Shown piece after piece: positions 12,855 to 24,399 of a stretch of DNA of 64,000 nucleotides. The DNA lies in the NCBI GenBank assembly GCA_021464245.1, contig JADCRB010000069.1:3048895-3112894 (forward strand). The letters run 5' to 3'. This stretch comes from Carallia brachiata (lineage: Eukaryota; Streptophyta; Magnoliopsida; Malpighiales; Rhizophoraceae). Positions within the stretch are counted from its first letter, which is position 1. Each line of letters begins with the position of its first letter. The notes beneath the pieces are model-generated. The model was not told the DNA's origin. It saw only the letters and a list, made by a program, of their open reading frames with translations, and searched no databases. A program made the position numbers and the translations under genes.

Positions 12855-13330
12855 TTATGGTCTGTTTGGTTTGCTTAAAAAGGCATGAGAAATAAATAAA
12901 TTTGAAAAAAATAAAAAAATAATTACTACAATTTTATTTTTTCTTATTTTTTTATAACTTTCTCATCAATCCAACAATATAATTTTTTTATAATTTTTAT
13001 CTCAAAATTACTATTTATTTTTTTATTTTCTTTTACACAAATTTGTTATCAATCTAAATAATTTAATTTTCTCACAATTTGTTCTCTCACAAATTACTAT
13101 ATATTTTTCTTTCAAACTTCTTATTAACCTAAATAATATTATTTTTTCATACTTTTTTTCTCACACTTTTTGACAAATCTTAAGACATTATTAAGGCCCT
13201 GTTTGACAATTTTTTTTTTGGAAAAAGAAAAGACAATGAAAGGAAAATATTTTCTATTTATTTTTTATCAATTCAAACAACTAACTTTTACATTTTCTCT
13301 CATAAATTATTATTCATTTTCTTTCTCGTA
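12855..13330. repeat. Degenerate tandem units and dispersed GTTTG-headed repeat
   Basis: Recurrent blocks resembling ATCAATCTAAATAATTTAATTTT appear near 12965, 13050, 13125 and 13268, separated by TTTCTCACAAATTA-type spacers at roughly 65-85 nt periods. The blocks are headed by TCTGTTTGGTTTGC (12860) and CCTGTTTGAC (13198). A related copy lies at 57320-57480, so this is a dispersed, probably transposon-derived repeat. The family is not identified. Confidence 0.5.
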
Positions 13331-13347
13331 ATATTTTAAGTATTGTA

Positions 13348-13650
13348 CTCAAATTTTAAGTATTTGTACTTAATATTTCCAATTTGACTAGTTAGGTTCT
13401 CAAAACTAAAAATTTATGTATAATTGTAATTATACTCAAATTTAAAATATTTATATTTGATTATAACAATTTGAGTAACTTATACTTGAAACTCAAAATC
13501 TGAGTATTTTTGCACTCAAATGTTAAGTATTTGTACTTAATTTTTTTAATTTAAATAGTTAGATACTTAAAATTAAAAATTTGAATATACTTATATTCAA
13601 ATTTTAAGTATTAGTACTTAATTTTTCAATCTGATAAGTTAGGTATCTAA
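13348..13650. repeat. Four-copy tandem repeat, period about 83 bp
   Basis: Units beginning CTCAAATTTTAAGTATTTGT or a variant start near 13348, 13434, 13516 and 13598, spaced 82-86 nt. Each contains a short palindromic AAGTATTTGTACTTAA core followed by a weaker TAGTTAGGT-like block. The copies are clearly diverged, so the array is old. No coding potential. Confidence 0.7.
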
Positions 13651-14249
13651 TGAAAATGATTAATTTTAATTTTTTTTGACATTTACAAAAAATTATGTTT
13701 TGAAGTGCATATTTTATCATATAATTCTAAATTCATGCTACTATCATCAACCGTTCACATTAATATAAAAAAAATATTTATACCAAAATACAACAAAATT
13801 AATGCAAATAATGCAGAAAAAACTTTAAATTAAATTTTTGCGTCCCACAAATAATGCAAATAAACTTTAAAAGGATACCACAAAAAAAGCTCTCGGTTTG
13901 AGAAAGAAACTATAAAAAATAAAGGTGGGGCGGATTTATTTGGCAAAGAAACTGAAAAAAAAAAAAATTCAAGGCAACCGGTTGTCCCCTTAAAACTTCT
14001 GGGTGTGTTATTTTAACTCACATTCTACGTGAGTCAAAATAAATTCTCCCATTTCAAATATTGCCGTTTATGGGTGTAAACAACAAACATGTTAAAAATT
14101 GGCCACTTAACTCGATAAAAACTAGTTTGAATTAGATATTGAATGTCATTTAATAACGAGATTCAACCAGGGTCAATACTTCGGCCAGTCCATTTATGCT
14201 CAAACTCCATGTAAGGGTCCATTTAAATTATCTTTTGGGCATAGTTAAA

Positions 14250-14465
14250 TTTCGCACGTGTGTAGAGATGGCAATCAGCCGGCTGCGGAACTTGACTGGG
14301 GCTTTCAGTTTCTGGCGAGCCCACCTGGTGCAGCCGCTATTCGTAGACATGACATTGTTGGGGACTTGGGGTTCAATGGCCCCGTGGATACTCTTGTTAG
14401 TTTAGTTGAATTTAGGCGTTAAGCCTCCATATTGACCCAAAAACCAAAGAAAAAAAAAAAAAAAC
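14250..14465 (+). mobile_element. Poly(A)-tailed retroposon fragment
   Basis: A GC-richer island in AT-rich DNA ending in an interrupted A run (14440-14464). It looks like the 3' end of a LINE or SINE, but no diagnostic motif was found, so the class is undetermined. Confidence 0.35.
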
Positions 14466-17400
14466 AAAAAGTGCCACCAATCTGTTTAGGAGGAGAAACT
14501 ATATTTCGTAAGCTTTGTTGTTTTTTTTTTTTTTTTGGGATACCTATGGGTTTCAAATTTCACCAAAGGACGAGGGATTAACGGAACAGGAAAACGGAAG
14601 ATTTGAAGAAAGAAACTGATAATGGGGACGTGTTTAAGCTATTGCTGTGGTACATTTGCTTGGAACAAATCAAAATAACAGTGAGATTCACGAGGGATAC
14701 ATCAAACACGAGTTTTTCACTTGTTTGTGTAATTGTGTTAGGCAACCAAACATGGGTTTACGATTGACTCCACAACATGTTGAATGAACATTTACAGCTT
14801 GATGATAAGTGAAACGACAAAGTGATAAGTGGGGTTTGATGAAACTGTCTCCCCAACACCCAACTGGACAATTACTTATAACTGAATATACTAATTCATG
14901 ACAAGACTTTTGTTAAAGACCAAAGATAATTTTGCTATAGTTGTATTAATCATCATTGTAAAGATGACACAAAATAAAAAAGACCACAAAATGTTGGAGC
15001 CCAGGAGGTAAATACAAAGAAATAGGTCCGAAGTAAATAATGTAATGCATGCAAATCCACACCCACAAACACACACATAATATTGAAAATGAGAGCCCGT
15101 TAATTTACAAGTCTATTCTCACTTGCAGACAAGCACAACGATAACAATAAATGAAATATTGCATTTGCATATTCGAAATGTGGCCAACCTAAGGCCTGAC
15201 AAAGTTGCTGACTACTGTTTCTGGACACAGTTGAACGACTTTGGCATGACCCCATCATACGTAGGATAGCAAATCTGCTTGGTATGACACATGACATAGA
15301 TTAACATATTATTTTATGTTAATTAAAGGCTTTACGTATGCAATTCGTGTTCGGGGCCGACCATATTCGAAGCACACTTGGGCAGTAAGCCATGCTCAAT
15401 GTGACAGCCGTGTTCTTCCTTAAATAATTGAAATTTTGTAATGCCAGAATATCCATATTGCTAATCTGATGTACTGACTGGTGAACATGGAAAGCTAATA
15501 AGAAAAATGGATATCCATGAGATTTCCATTGCATGTGAGCAAAAGGATAAGAAAGAATGTGAACTCAAGTTTACATATTGAATATTACACTTATTGATCC
15601 GAGATGTTTACATTGAATATTACACTTACTAAAATAAATGCAACTATTCCTTAATTTATGGTCACACAATGACAATGTGTTGGGATCATCTAGGAAATTC
15701 CTTAGGATGTGATTGGCAAGTACATACACTTGGCTGTGAATTGGCCTCTTATTTGGAATCTCTAATCTCTTTCTCTCTGACCTATAGCTGGTTTTTTTTA
15801 AAAAAATTATTTTAGAAAAATCTAGGGCGTTATCCCTTCTTATTGACTTCTAAAACCCCACCAATTAATTTGATGATTTGGCAGGAGAAAACTAGGGACA
15901 TCATGTGCCAATCATGGTGGGCTGGTCTAGTAGTGAAATGAGTTTGAACAGAGTACATATGTACAGCCCTCTATCTTTGGTAAACCAGGTTGCATCTATT
16001 TATTACTACTCTATTATGGTTATCAACAGCATCCCAGAATATAAAGGATATCAGATACTCGGCCCAAAGGCAAATTAGAACCCTCAAAAAAGATCAACTC
16101 AATTAACATTGTCTCAACAGAATCAAAGAAAATCGATTCACACATAACAGAATGAAGCATAAAGCATAAAAGCGCACATCAGAGTTAAATTCAAGCTACA
16201 CACTACTAGTTTACACCTTAATACAGTTTATTTGGTTTCACAAGACCCAATGATGATAAGTGCAAATTCAGTAGCATGGCATTGTAGACCATATGCTGAA
16301 TAATGAACAATCAATCATTCATTCAAACAAACGACCAGCAGAACTGTATTTACAGCAGTTTCCACTTATGAGAGTTCATAATGACATTTAGAAATTATTC
16401 ATTCCAAGACATCCACAGATGATTTAAGATCGCAGAAAACATATACCAATTGCAGCCTTTTTTGGTTCGTCAATTCGCTTGCAATACAACCAGCACCTTT
16501 TTACTTATTGTGCCAACACAAAACATATCAGGACCCGAACTACAACTATCTAGGAGATTGAAATCCATTTAAAAATTTTCAAAATATGCAAACTAAAAAA
16601 TGTGACAGTCCTTCAAACATATAAATGCAGTAAAGTTTTCATCAATGTAATGCATGCAAAAGATTGCATAAAATTAAAAATAAAAAGTTCCCAACATCTA
16701 GTGCATAAATTAGATAAATTTAACTCCTTGGTATACAATCTGATCAACAATATTATTTGAAGTTCCCCAAGAACATTACCAAAATAAAATGTCTTTGTTT
16801 TTCCTCTTCTAAAAGCTAAACATTGTCAATAGATGACAGACCTTATGCAAAGTTTTAGCAGTTCCCAGCAGCTCGCAGCATCAAAAAAATATAATCCATT
16901 TTGCCAGAGTTGACATCATCGAAACAATTACACACACAGGGAGATAGTTGATCCAGAACATTTACACCAATAATGCAATACAACCATTAGTACCCACATC
17001 CTTTCATGAATCAACAGCATGGCCAAACATGTTAGCTTTCATTGACCTTCTAAAGTGAATTGGAACATCACGCTAACAAAATGACCACTCTCAAGAAAGA
17101 AAGAAGAAGTCTCTGGCACAATAATCTATAACCATCCAAAGAGTAGGACCTCTGCCTCTTTTGTGTTTGAGGAACATTATATGAACTTATCAGATAATGA
17201 TCTCAACCAAGTAAAGGAAAGCAAATGCAAACATCATAGTTGATCACAATTAGAAATCGGCTGGGAAACTCATAACTCATCACCATAGCCTTCACAAAAG
17301 GAAGCAATTTGAATGGCTATTTTAGCTACCTACAGAAATGCCATCTAATCCAAATTCACACTTATTTGGCCTGAATAACAGATAACAGCATTCATAAGCT

Positions 17401-17539
17401 GTCAATTAAAAGCAAATTGCTGTCAAACATTTGGAGATACAACAAAAGGAAGATGAATCATCAAGGCAAAGCCAATTATCCAACTTCAGCTATAAAACCC
17501 AAATAAATGGAAATAGAGGGGGAAGGGATGGTGAAGCAG
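14466..17539. other. Non-coding flank of the copia element
   Basis: About 3 kb with no ORF or motif I can support. Base composition resembles plant introns or untranslated sequence. It may be the distal part of the minus-strand transcription unit that begins near 24.36 kb and is now split by the retrotransposon, but no exon could be demonstrated. Confidence 0.3.
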
Positions 17540-18047
17540 TGTTAGATTGTATAGCTTCTCTTCTGTTTATCTAGTTTTAGAAGTCTGCAGAAATCTCTTG
17601 TAGCATCTATGATTTTCTATCTTTATAACTTAAATGTAGCTACAATGTGTAGAAAGTCCTAGTAGCTTATATCTAGAAGCTAACAAGTAGGATCTAGTAA
17701 AAAAGTTATAGGAATTTCTAGAATAATCTATCTACTTGTATAAATACCCTTCAAATTCAATAACAAATTGCTTTTCCTGCTCTATTTTTGCAAACTGCTT
17801 TTCCTTAGTTTTCTGTTCTGCACTTTTCTGGGTTGCTACCATTCTGCACTTTTCTCCAGTAAACATACTGCATTTTCTGCAATATGGTTTGTTGATTTTC
17901 TGCAGTACAGTTTCTGCACTTTTTGGTGTACTGCATTTTACTGCAATTTTTTCCTGCACTGCATTTTTCTGCAGAACTTGGTTGTGCATTTTCTGCTCTT
18001 GCAAAATCCAAATTCTACATTTTCTGGTTTTGCATTGAGTTCCTTCA
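17540..18047 (+). repeat. 5' LTR of the copia element
   Basis: Begins TGTTAGATTGTATAGC and ends about TTCCTTCA. It contains a TATA-like segment (TGTATAAATACCC near 17737) and an unusual array of TTTTCTGCA-type units at 17800-18010. It shares start and end with the 3' LTR but is longer (about 508 against 274 nt). Confidence 0.85.
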
Positions 18048-18125
18048 GAGCACCCTTGATCTTTAAGGGCTTGTGAAGATCAGTTGCTATCCCCAAAACC
18101 AACAAGGTACATCCCACTATTCAAG

Positions 18126-21100
18126 ATGTCTTCTAGCATTCTACCATCTACTGCACCTCCTGTCTTTTTTGGGTAGCGAAAATGGAGGCTTACCTAAGAG
18201 ACTTTGATCTTTGGAAGTATGCTGAGTCAGGAGGAGAAGTTCCACCACTTCCCAACAATCCTACTATGGCTCAAATCAAGTACCATAACAAAGAAACTGC
18301 CAATCATTCAGAGCCTTCACCATGATCCATTCTGTCCATTCTGCTGTTAGTGATGTCATTTTCATTAGGATTATGGCATGTAAAACAACAAACTAGGCAT
18401 GGGATAAGCTCAAGGATGAATTTTATGGTATTGACAAAACTCGACATATTCAAGTTTTAAACTTGAGAAGGAAGTTTGAGTCTTTAAAGATAAAGGAGAC
18501 CGAAACTGTAAAAGAGTTCATTGATAGACTCATGGGGGACAGTTAATCAGATTAGATTGCTTAGTGAAGAGCTCAACGATCAGAGGATTGTGGAGAAGAT
18601 TTTGGTATGCTTGCCTAAAAAATATGAGACTAAGATCTCTTCGTTAGAAGATTCAAAGGATCTTAGCAAGTTTACTCCTGTGAAGCTTGTAAATGCTATT
18701 CAAGCTCTTGAGCTCATGAGAGCTATTAGGCAAGAAAATGATAGTGAGGTTACTCTCTTTGCCAAGAAAAAGGACAAACCCTTTTTCGTGGAAAAAAGCA
18801 TGTTTGGGACAACAAAGGAAGAGACAATAAAAGAAGCAGAAGACAGCAAAGATGGTGAGCAAAATAAGAAATCTTTCCCACCGTGCCAACATTATAAGAA
18901 AACTACACACCTTGCAAAGTTTTGTTGGTTTAAACCTGATGCCCAATGCAAGATTTGCAAAAAGAAAGGGCATGTGGCAAGAGTTTGTAAAAATATGAGC
19001 AATCAACAATATGGAACTCAAAAAGCACAGATGATCGAAGACAACCAACAAGAGGAGCATTTATTTGTTGCAAATTGCTATACAACTAATGACAACTCAC
19101 ACACTTGGTTGATCGATAGCGGCTACACTCATCATATGACTAATGACGTTGTGAAATTCAAAGATCTCAATCAATCTTATCTATCCAAGATCAGAATTGG
19201 AAATGGGGAGTATATTCAAATAAAGGGAAAATGAGCAGTCTCTGTGGAAATACCAACAGGTACAAAATCTATCTCTGACGTTGATCAAAGTCTTCTAAGT
19301 GTGGGTCAGCTGCTAGAGAAGAATTATACGTTACTTTTTAAAGAAAAATCCTGCAAAATCATTGATTCAACTAGCTACGAAAGCTTCATTCTTGATTGGA
19401 ATCATCTTGATAAATCTACATATCTACATACTGTTGATGAGTCTACATTATGACACAAAAGGTTTGGACATTTTAACTATGCATCTTTGAATCATTTGTA
19501 TAGAAACCAACTTGCTCTCAATATGTCTGCTGTAAATGAGAGCAATTCTATTTGTGAAGTTTGCCAATTTGGGAAGCAGTCCAGACTGCCGTTTCCTTCT
19601 AATCAAGCTTGGAGAGCAACTGAAAAGTTGCAGCTTATACACACCGATGTGTGTGGCCCCATGAGCATCCCTTCTCTGAGTGGAAGTAGATACTTCATTC
19701 TCTTCATTGATGATTGCACTAGAATGTGTTGGGTTTACTTCTTGAAACAGAAGTATGAAGTGCCACAAGTGTTCTTTAAATTTAAAGTTTGGATTGAGAA
19801 TTAGGCTAGTTGCAAGATAAAAGTGTTTAGATCAGACAATGGCACTGAGTATACTTCATATAAATTCAACAAATTTTGTGAAGAAGCAGGAGTCCATCGC
19901 CAATTCACCGTTAGTTACACTCCACAACAAAATTGAGTGAGTGAAAGAAAGAACAGAACAGTAATAGAGATGACTAAATGTCTTTTATTTGAGAAGAGAA
20001 TGCCTAAGAAATTTTGGCTGAAGCTATCAACATATTAGTTTATCTACTCAATCGGCTTCCTACAAAAGCTTTAAAGGGAAAAACATCATATGAAGCTTGG
20101 TATGGTGTGAAACCTCCATCCAACACCTTAAAGTCTTTAGGTGCTTATGCTACACTCTAGCCCCGAACGTCAAACGGGACAAACTTGATCATAAAGCTGA
20201 AGTTGGAGTTTTTCTCGGCTTCAGCACCAACTCAAAAGGCTACAGGGTGTTCAACTTGCAAAGCGAAAAAGTGATTATCAGCAGAAATGTCAAGTTTGAT
20301 GAGGAAGCTGCATGGGATTGGGACCAGTCCCAAATTGAAGCAAAAAAGAAAGTTTCTAGCATAGATTATACACCTATGGAAGATTCTACAATTGATAAAG
20401 TTACGGATTATGATCATGAACCTGTCAGGGGTACAAGATCTCTTTATGATGTTTATGAAAGAAGCAATGTTGCTATTCTGGAGCCTGCAAACTTTTCAGA
20501 AGCTTCAAAGTCCTTTTCTTGGATAGATGCAATGGAGGAGGAGTTGACGATGATTGAAACAAACAACACTTGGGTGCTTGTTGACAGGCCAAGTCACAAA
20601 AATGTGATTGGTGTGAAATGGGTATCTCGAACCAAGCTAAATATAGATGGTTCAGTCAACAAGTTAAAGGAAAGAGTGGTTGTCAAAGGATACTCTCAAC
20701 AGTTTGGAATTGATTATTCTAAGAACTTTGCACCAGTTGCAAGGTCAGACACCATCTGACTATTATTAGCCTTAGCTGCACAAAAGGTTGGAAAGTCTTC
20801 TAATTGGATGTTAAATTAGCCTCTCTAAATGGCTTATTAGAGGAGGAGATATTCGTTGAACAACCCGAAGGTTTTCTTGTCAAAGGAAATGAAGACAAGG
20901 TCTATCTCCTGAAAAAAGCCTTGTATGGGCTGAAACAGGCGCCAAGAGCATGATATAGCAGAATTGATGAGCACTTGTTGCAGCAAGGATTTGAGAGAAG
21001 TAAAAATGAAACCACTATCTACATCAAGACTGATGGTGCTGATCTTTTGATTGTTTCAATCTACTTTGATGATCTTCTAGTCATAGGTAGTAATGGCAAG

Positions 21101-22320
21101 AGTTCAAAAAGAAGATGCACAAAGTCTTTGAGATGACCAATCTCGGAGAAATGTCCTTCTTCCTTGGCATGGAGATCACTCAATCAAATCAAGGCATCTT
21201 CATCAATCAAATGAAGTATGCCATTGAAGTTCTAAAAAAATTTAGAATGTTCAATTGCAAACAAGTATCAACTCCGCTAGTGAAGAATGAGAAGCTTTGT
21301 AAGGAAGATGATGTTAAAGAGGCTAATTATTCTCTCTACCGAAGCTTGATTGGTTGCTTACTCTATTTGACGGCAACAAGGCCTGACATCATGCAAGCTA
21401 CAAGTCTATTATCAAGGTTTATGCAATCTTCTAGTGAGATGCATTTTAAGGCTGCCACAAAAAATTCTCAGATATTTAAAAGGCACTATTGATTTTGGTA
21501 TTTTGTTTGAAAGAAAATCAAAGCTGAAGTTACTTGGTTTTTCAGATAGTGATTGTGATGTAGGACGAATAGGAAAAACAACCTAAGTCGGGAATCCACC
21601 CGACAACTAATCACTCGGGAATCCACCCAAAAGGAAACGAGAATCCACTCGAGAGAAAATTTGTCGTAATTAATATTTAATTGCATAAAGTCTGAAAATA
21701 ACAAAGATTGAAGCTCTATTTATATAACTCAACAGGTAAATTCTAAACGAAAACAAATAACTGCTAACAGATAATTATGGAAAAACTGAAAAATAAACAC
21801 GTACTTAACACGTCCTAAATAAGATAGAATCTAATAACTGAATAACAAATCCTATCCTACGTGGACCGAAACTTTCAGAATTTCTTCCGGGAGAAGAAAT
21901 CCCTATCAGCAACTGCAACTGCATCAGATTGGGTGATTGGGCTGACTTTTGTGATGATATGAAGAGCACCTCAGGCGATCTATTTACCCTTGGCTCTAGT
22001 GTGCTTGCATGGAGCTCACGGAAGCAAGAAGTTGTGGTCCAGTCTACTGCAAAAGCTGAATATATCGCAGCAACTTCAACTGTGAATCAAGCCATTTGAC
22101 TAAGAAAAATGTTGGGAAACTTGAAGGATAAGCAAGAGGGACCTACAGAGATTAGAGTTGACAACAAGTTTGTTGTGGCTATCTCTAAAAATCCTATCTT
22201 TCATGGCCGAACAAAACATTTCAAGATAAAGTATCATTTTATCCGAGAAGCACAGCAAGAGGGAGAAGTCAACCTTGTGCATTGCAGATCGGAGGTTCAA
22301 CTAGCAGTATCATAACAAAA
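18126..22320 (+). pseudogene. Broken gag-pol of the copia element
   Basis: A gag region with the UBN2-type capsid fold runs to about 18.75 kb. Zinc knuckles follow at 18890-18995 (CQHYKKTTHLAKFC, CKICKKKGHVARVC), then the protease active site LIDSG near 19112. The integrase zinc-binding region (H-x3-H, CEVCQFGKQSRLPF) is at 19450-19600 and the catalytic core start is IHTDVCGPM. The reverse transcriptase region holds LKKALYGLKQAPRA and a catalytic-motif variant YFDDLLV near 21063; most copia elements have YVDD. RNase H (SSRKQEVVVQSTAKAEY) runs to about 22.3 kb. Interruptions include stops near 18171, 19232, 19451, 19802, 19936 and 20951, a frame change near 21100 and a nested insertion at 21556. 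No functional product is possible. Confidence 0.88.
21556..21926 (+). mobile_element. Nested solo LTR inside the copia RNase H region
   Basis: A 371-bp insertion starts TGATG and ends CATCA, a perfect 5-bp terminal inverted repeat of the TG...CA kind. It is flanked by the 5-bp direct repeat GATTG (21551-21555 and 21927-21931). It interrupts the RNase H block between the SDSD motif and the CDDMKSTSG motif. It has a TATATAA box near 21719 and three short GGGAATCCACCC-type repeats (21592-21645). This is a solo LTR of a different family, left by recombination after insertion. Confidence 0.8.
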
Positions 22321-22393
22321 GCTTTATCCAAGTCCAGATTTGAGCAACTAAGAATGGACATGGGTGTGAACAGAAAAAAAAGCTAAGGAGGAG

Positions 22394-22667
22394 TGTTAGA
22401 TTGTATAGCTTCTCTTCTGTTCTGCACTTTTCTGGGTTGCTACAATTCTGCACTTTTCTGCAGTAAACATACTGCATTTTCTACAATCTGGTTTGTTGAT
22501 TTTCTACATTACAGTTTCTGCACTTTTGTGTACTGCATTTTACTGTAGTTTTTTCCTGCACTGCTTTGCAAAATTCCTACACTGCATTTTTGCAAAACTT
22601 GGTTGTGCATTTTCTACTCTTGCAAAATCCAAATTCTACATTTTTTGTTTTGCACTGAGTTCCTTCA
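22394..22667 (+). repeat. 3' LTR of the copia element with internal deletion
   Basis: Starts TGTTAGATTGTATAGC like the 5' LTR but lacks exactly 250 nt between two TTCTGTT copies (positions 17561 and 17811 in the 5' LTR). The TATA-like promoter part is therefore missing here. Small indels occur elsewhere. Confidence 0.85.
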
Positions 22668-23177
22668 AAGCCTTTCAAGAAGAAGCTTCAGCATCACAAC
22701 ATTGTCAACATTAGTAATACCACTTAGCATATTTACAAAAATTTAACAAGAGAATGATTGCTACTATCCTAAATTTTCAAAATGTATGTAGGTAGAATTG
22801 TAATGCCCTGCAAAAAACCCCGACAATACCACTTACCTCGGCTTAATGTCATATCGACATTCTTATGGTCTACCCAGTCCGTACATTTATCTATCTCACT
22901 TTCCAACTATGTCATCGCTGACCCATAACTTATCTTTGCAAGAATGCTGGACGTTTAGCAGTCCAACATAGGGCTTATCGTCAGCCAGTTTATGATATTA
23001 GTATCCATCACAGCTCTCTTGATGAATTACCCTTGCTTTGTCTTGTCTAAAACGGTTTTCGCATTTAGAGCACGATCTTCTGGAGTGCAGGTATTTCATG
23101 TAGGCAGGGTAGTCATGATTCTTGACATCCAATTTCGACTGGAAAGCCCCTCTGCACAAATGCCAAGTGTTCAGTCT

Positions 23178-24226
23178 TCACTCCCATCTTTTGCAGTCTC
23201 TTGTCCTAACATCTTCATGTCCCTCAACTTTAGCATAGACCTTCAAACACTTGCATGTCAGAAGAACATGTCTCAACAGCTTTGGAACAGAGGACAACAT
23301 ATTTGTTTCCAAAAAGGTTATGCTGCAATAAATAAAATATGAGCAATTCATATAGTTGATACTGAATCCAACAATTGAATGCACCATAAGAAAGCGGAAC
23401 CAACAGGCTCTCACCTTTCCAATGCACGCCACAGCTGAGATAGCTGAGTCTCTCCAACCGAACCACTAAAGGTAACAAGAGTGTGAAGTGTTGACATCAT
23501 GCGTACTGAAATACTGAAACCAGCGGCAGTAACACACACATTAGTTTCCTCGCATCCAAACATAAACACGAAAAAAACAAATGCAACGGACGAAGCAAAT
23601 AAAGAAAAACAAAGTAAGGAAACATCTATTAGTAAGACGAATAACCTTGAAAAGCCGAAATATGTAAGTAATTGAAACAATCGGTTGAGATACACGCAAT
23701 TTATTTTCCATTACCTAGAAACTACCTCTAGGCATCCAGAAAATGCAAACATTCCATAAACCTATCGGGGCTTGTTTATCCATATCCGATTTGATTTTAA
23801 CCATAGTTCGTCAAAAAAATAAATAAATAAAAACGAGTGAAAATTAAATAAAAAAAAGAAGGCCACCAAACAGCTATTTCGCCATTATAGTTACTATGAG
23901 TTGGCGCGCACACCAAGAGATCTGAAGTATGTAGGTAAAAATTGAAAATAGAAGACAAATATAATGCAGAATAAGTTTCAAATATGATAGATAAACAAAA
24001 GAGTAGTTTGCAACTCATGACTGGATCAGAATCGATAACAAAGTTCAATCTAAATTAGGGTTTCATAAACAGAACAATCTCACTCTTGCTTCAATTTCTC
24101 TTCAAATACAAATTTATAGTCAGTTTCTGCAAAGAAAACCACGATTTTGCATAAAATAGCAGCGTCACGGACCAAATTTGGAGCTCCATTCACTAAAAAA
24201 GTTAGGGGAACAAAAGCAGAGACAAC

Positions 24227-24269
<43 letters not shown>

Positions 24270-24355
24270 AAGAGATAGGGACCTTGAGAGAGAAATGGAA
24301 GCTTTCGATCAGCTCGATGGAGATCCGGAGAGGTACTTTGGCGTTTGTAACAGAG
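23178..24355 (-). CDS. Uncertain small spliced gene or non-coding transcript
   Basis: A transcription unit is suggested by a TATA box, a CT-rich leader and plausible splice sites. A leader exon near 24355 is followed by a long intron. A second exon at 23513-23415 (acceptor TTTCAG, donor GTGAGA) has ATG at 23500. A third starts at 23322 (acceptor TTATTGCAG) and stays open to TGA at 23178, giving 76 residues. An alternative donor near 23260 would splice to an acceptor near 23155 and extend into another open block. No domain is recognised. The short product and optional splicing also fit a long non-coding RNA. The downstream part of the unit may have been split by the copia insertion. Confidence 0.3.
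24225..24269. repeat. GA/CT microsatellite
   Basis: About twenty GA units, lying in the presumed 5' leader (as CT) of the minus-strand unit. CT-rich leaders are common in plant promoters. Confidence 0.85.
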
Positions 24356-24382
24356 GATGAGAGAATGAAATGAACTAAGCGG

Positions 24383-24390
24383 TATTTATA
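24383..24390 (-). promoter_or_regulatory. TATA box
   Basis: TATAAATA on the minus strand, about 30 nt upstream of a probable start region near 24355, followed by a CT-rich leader. It supports a minus-strand transcript. Confidence 0.5.
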
Positions 24391-24399
24391 GTGCCATTT

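Larger units (their letters stand above)
17540..22667 (+). mobile_element. Ty1/copia LTR retrotransposon, inactive
   Basis: Full-length but dead element of about 5.1 kb: 5' LTR, gag, CCHC zinc knuckles, protease, integrase, reverse transcriptase, RNase H, purine-rich tract AAGGAGGAG directly before the 3' LTR, then a shortened 3' LTR. Domain order with integrase before reverse transcriptase defines the copia superfamily. The primer-binding site is decayed: TTCAGAGCACCC resembles the end of the usual initiator-Met tRNA site. No convincing 5-bp target duplication was found (AGCAG on the left, AAGCC on the right). Many stops and frameshifts make it non-autonomous. Confidence 0.92.

Noticed and set aside
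18653..19060. Minus-strand ORF in the copia gag region
   Set aside because: Antisense of gag. Hydrophobic composition results from reading Lys/Glu-rich codons backwards.
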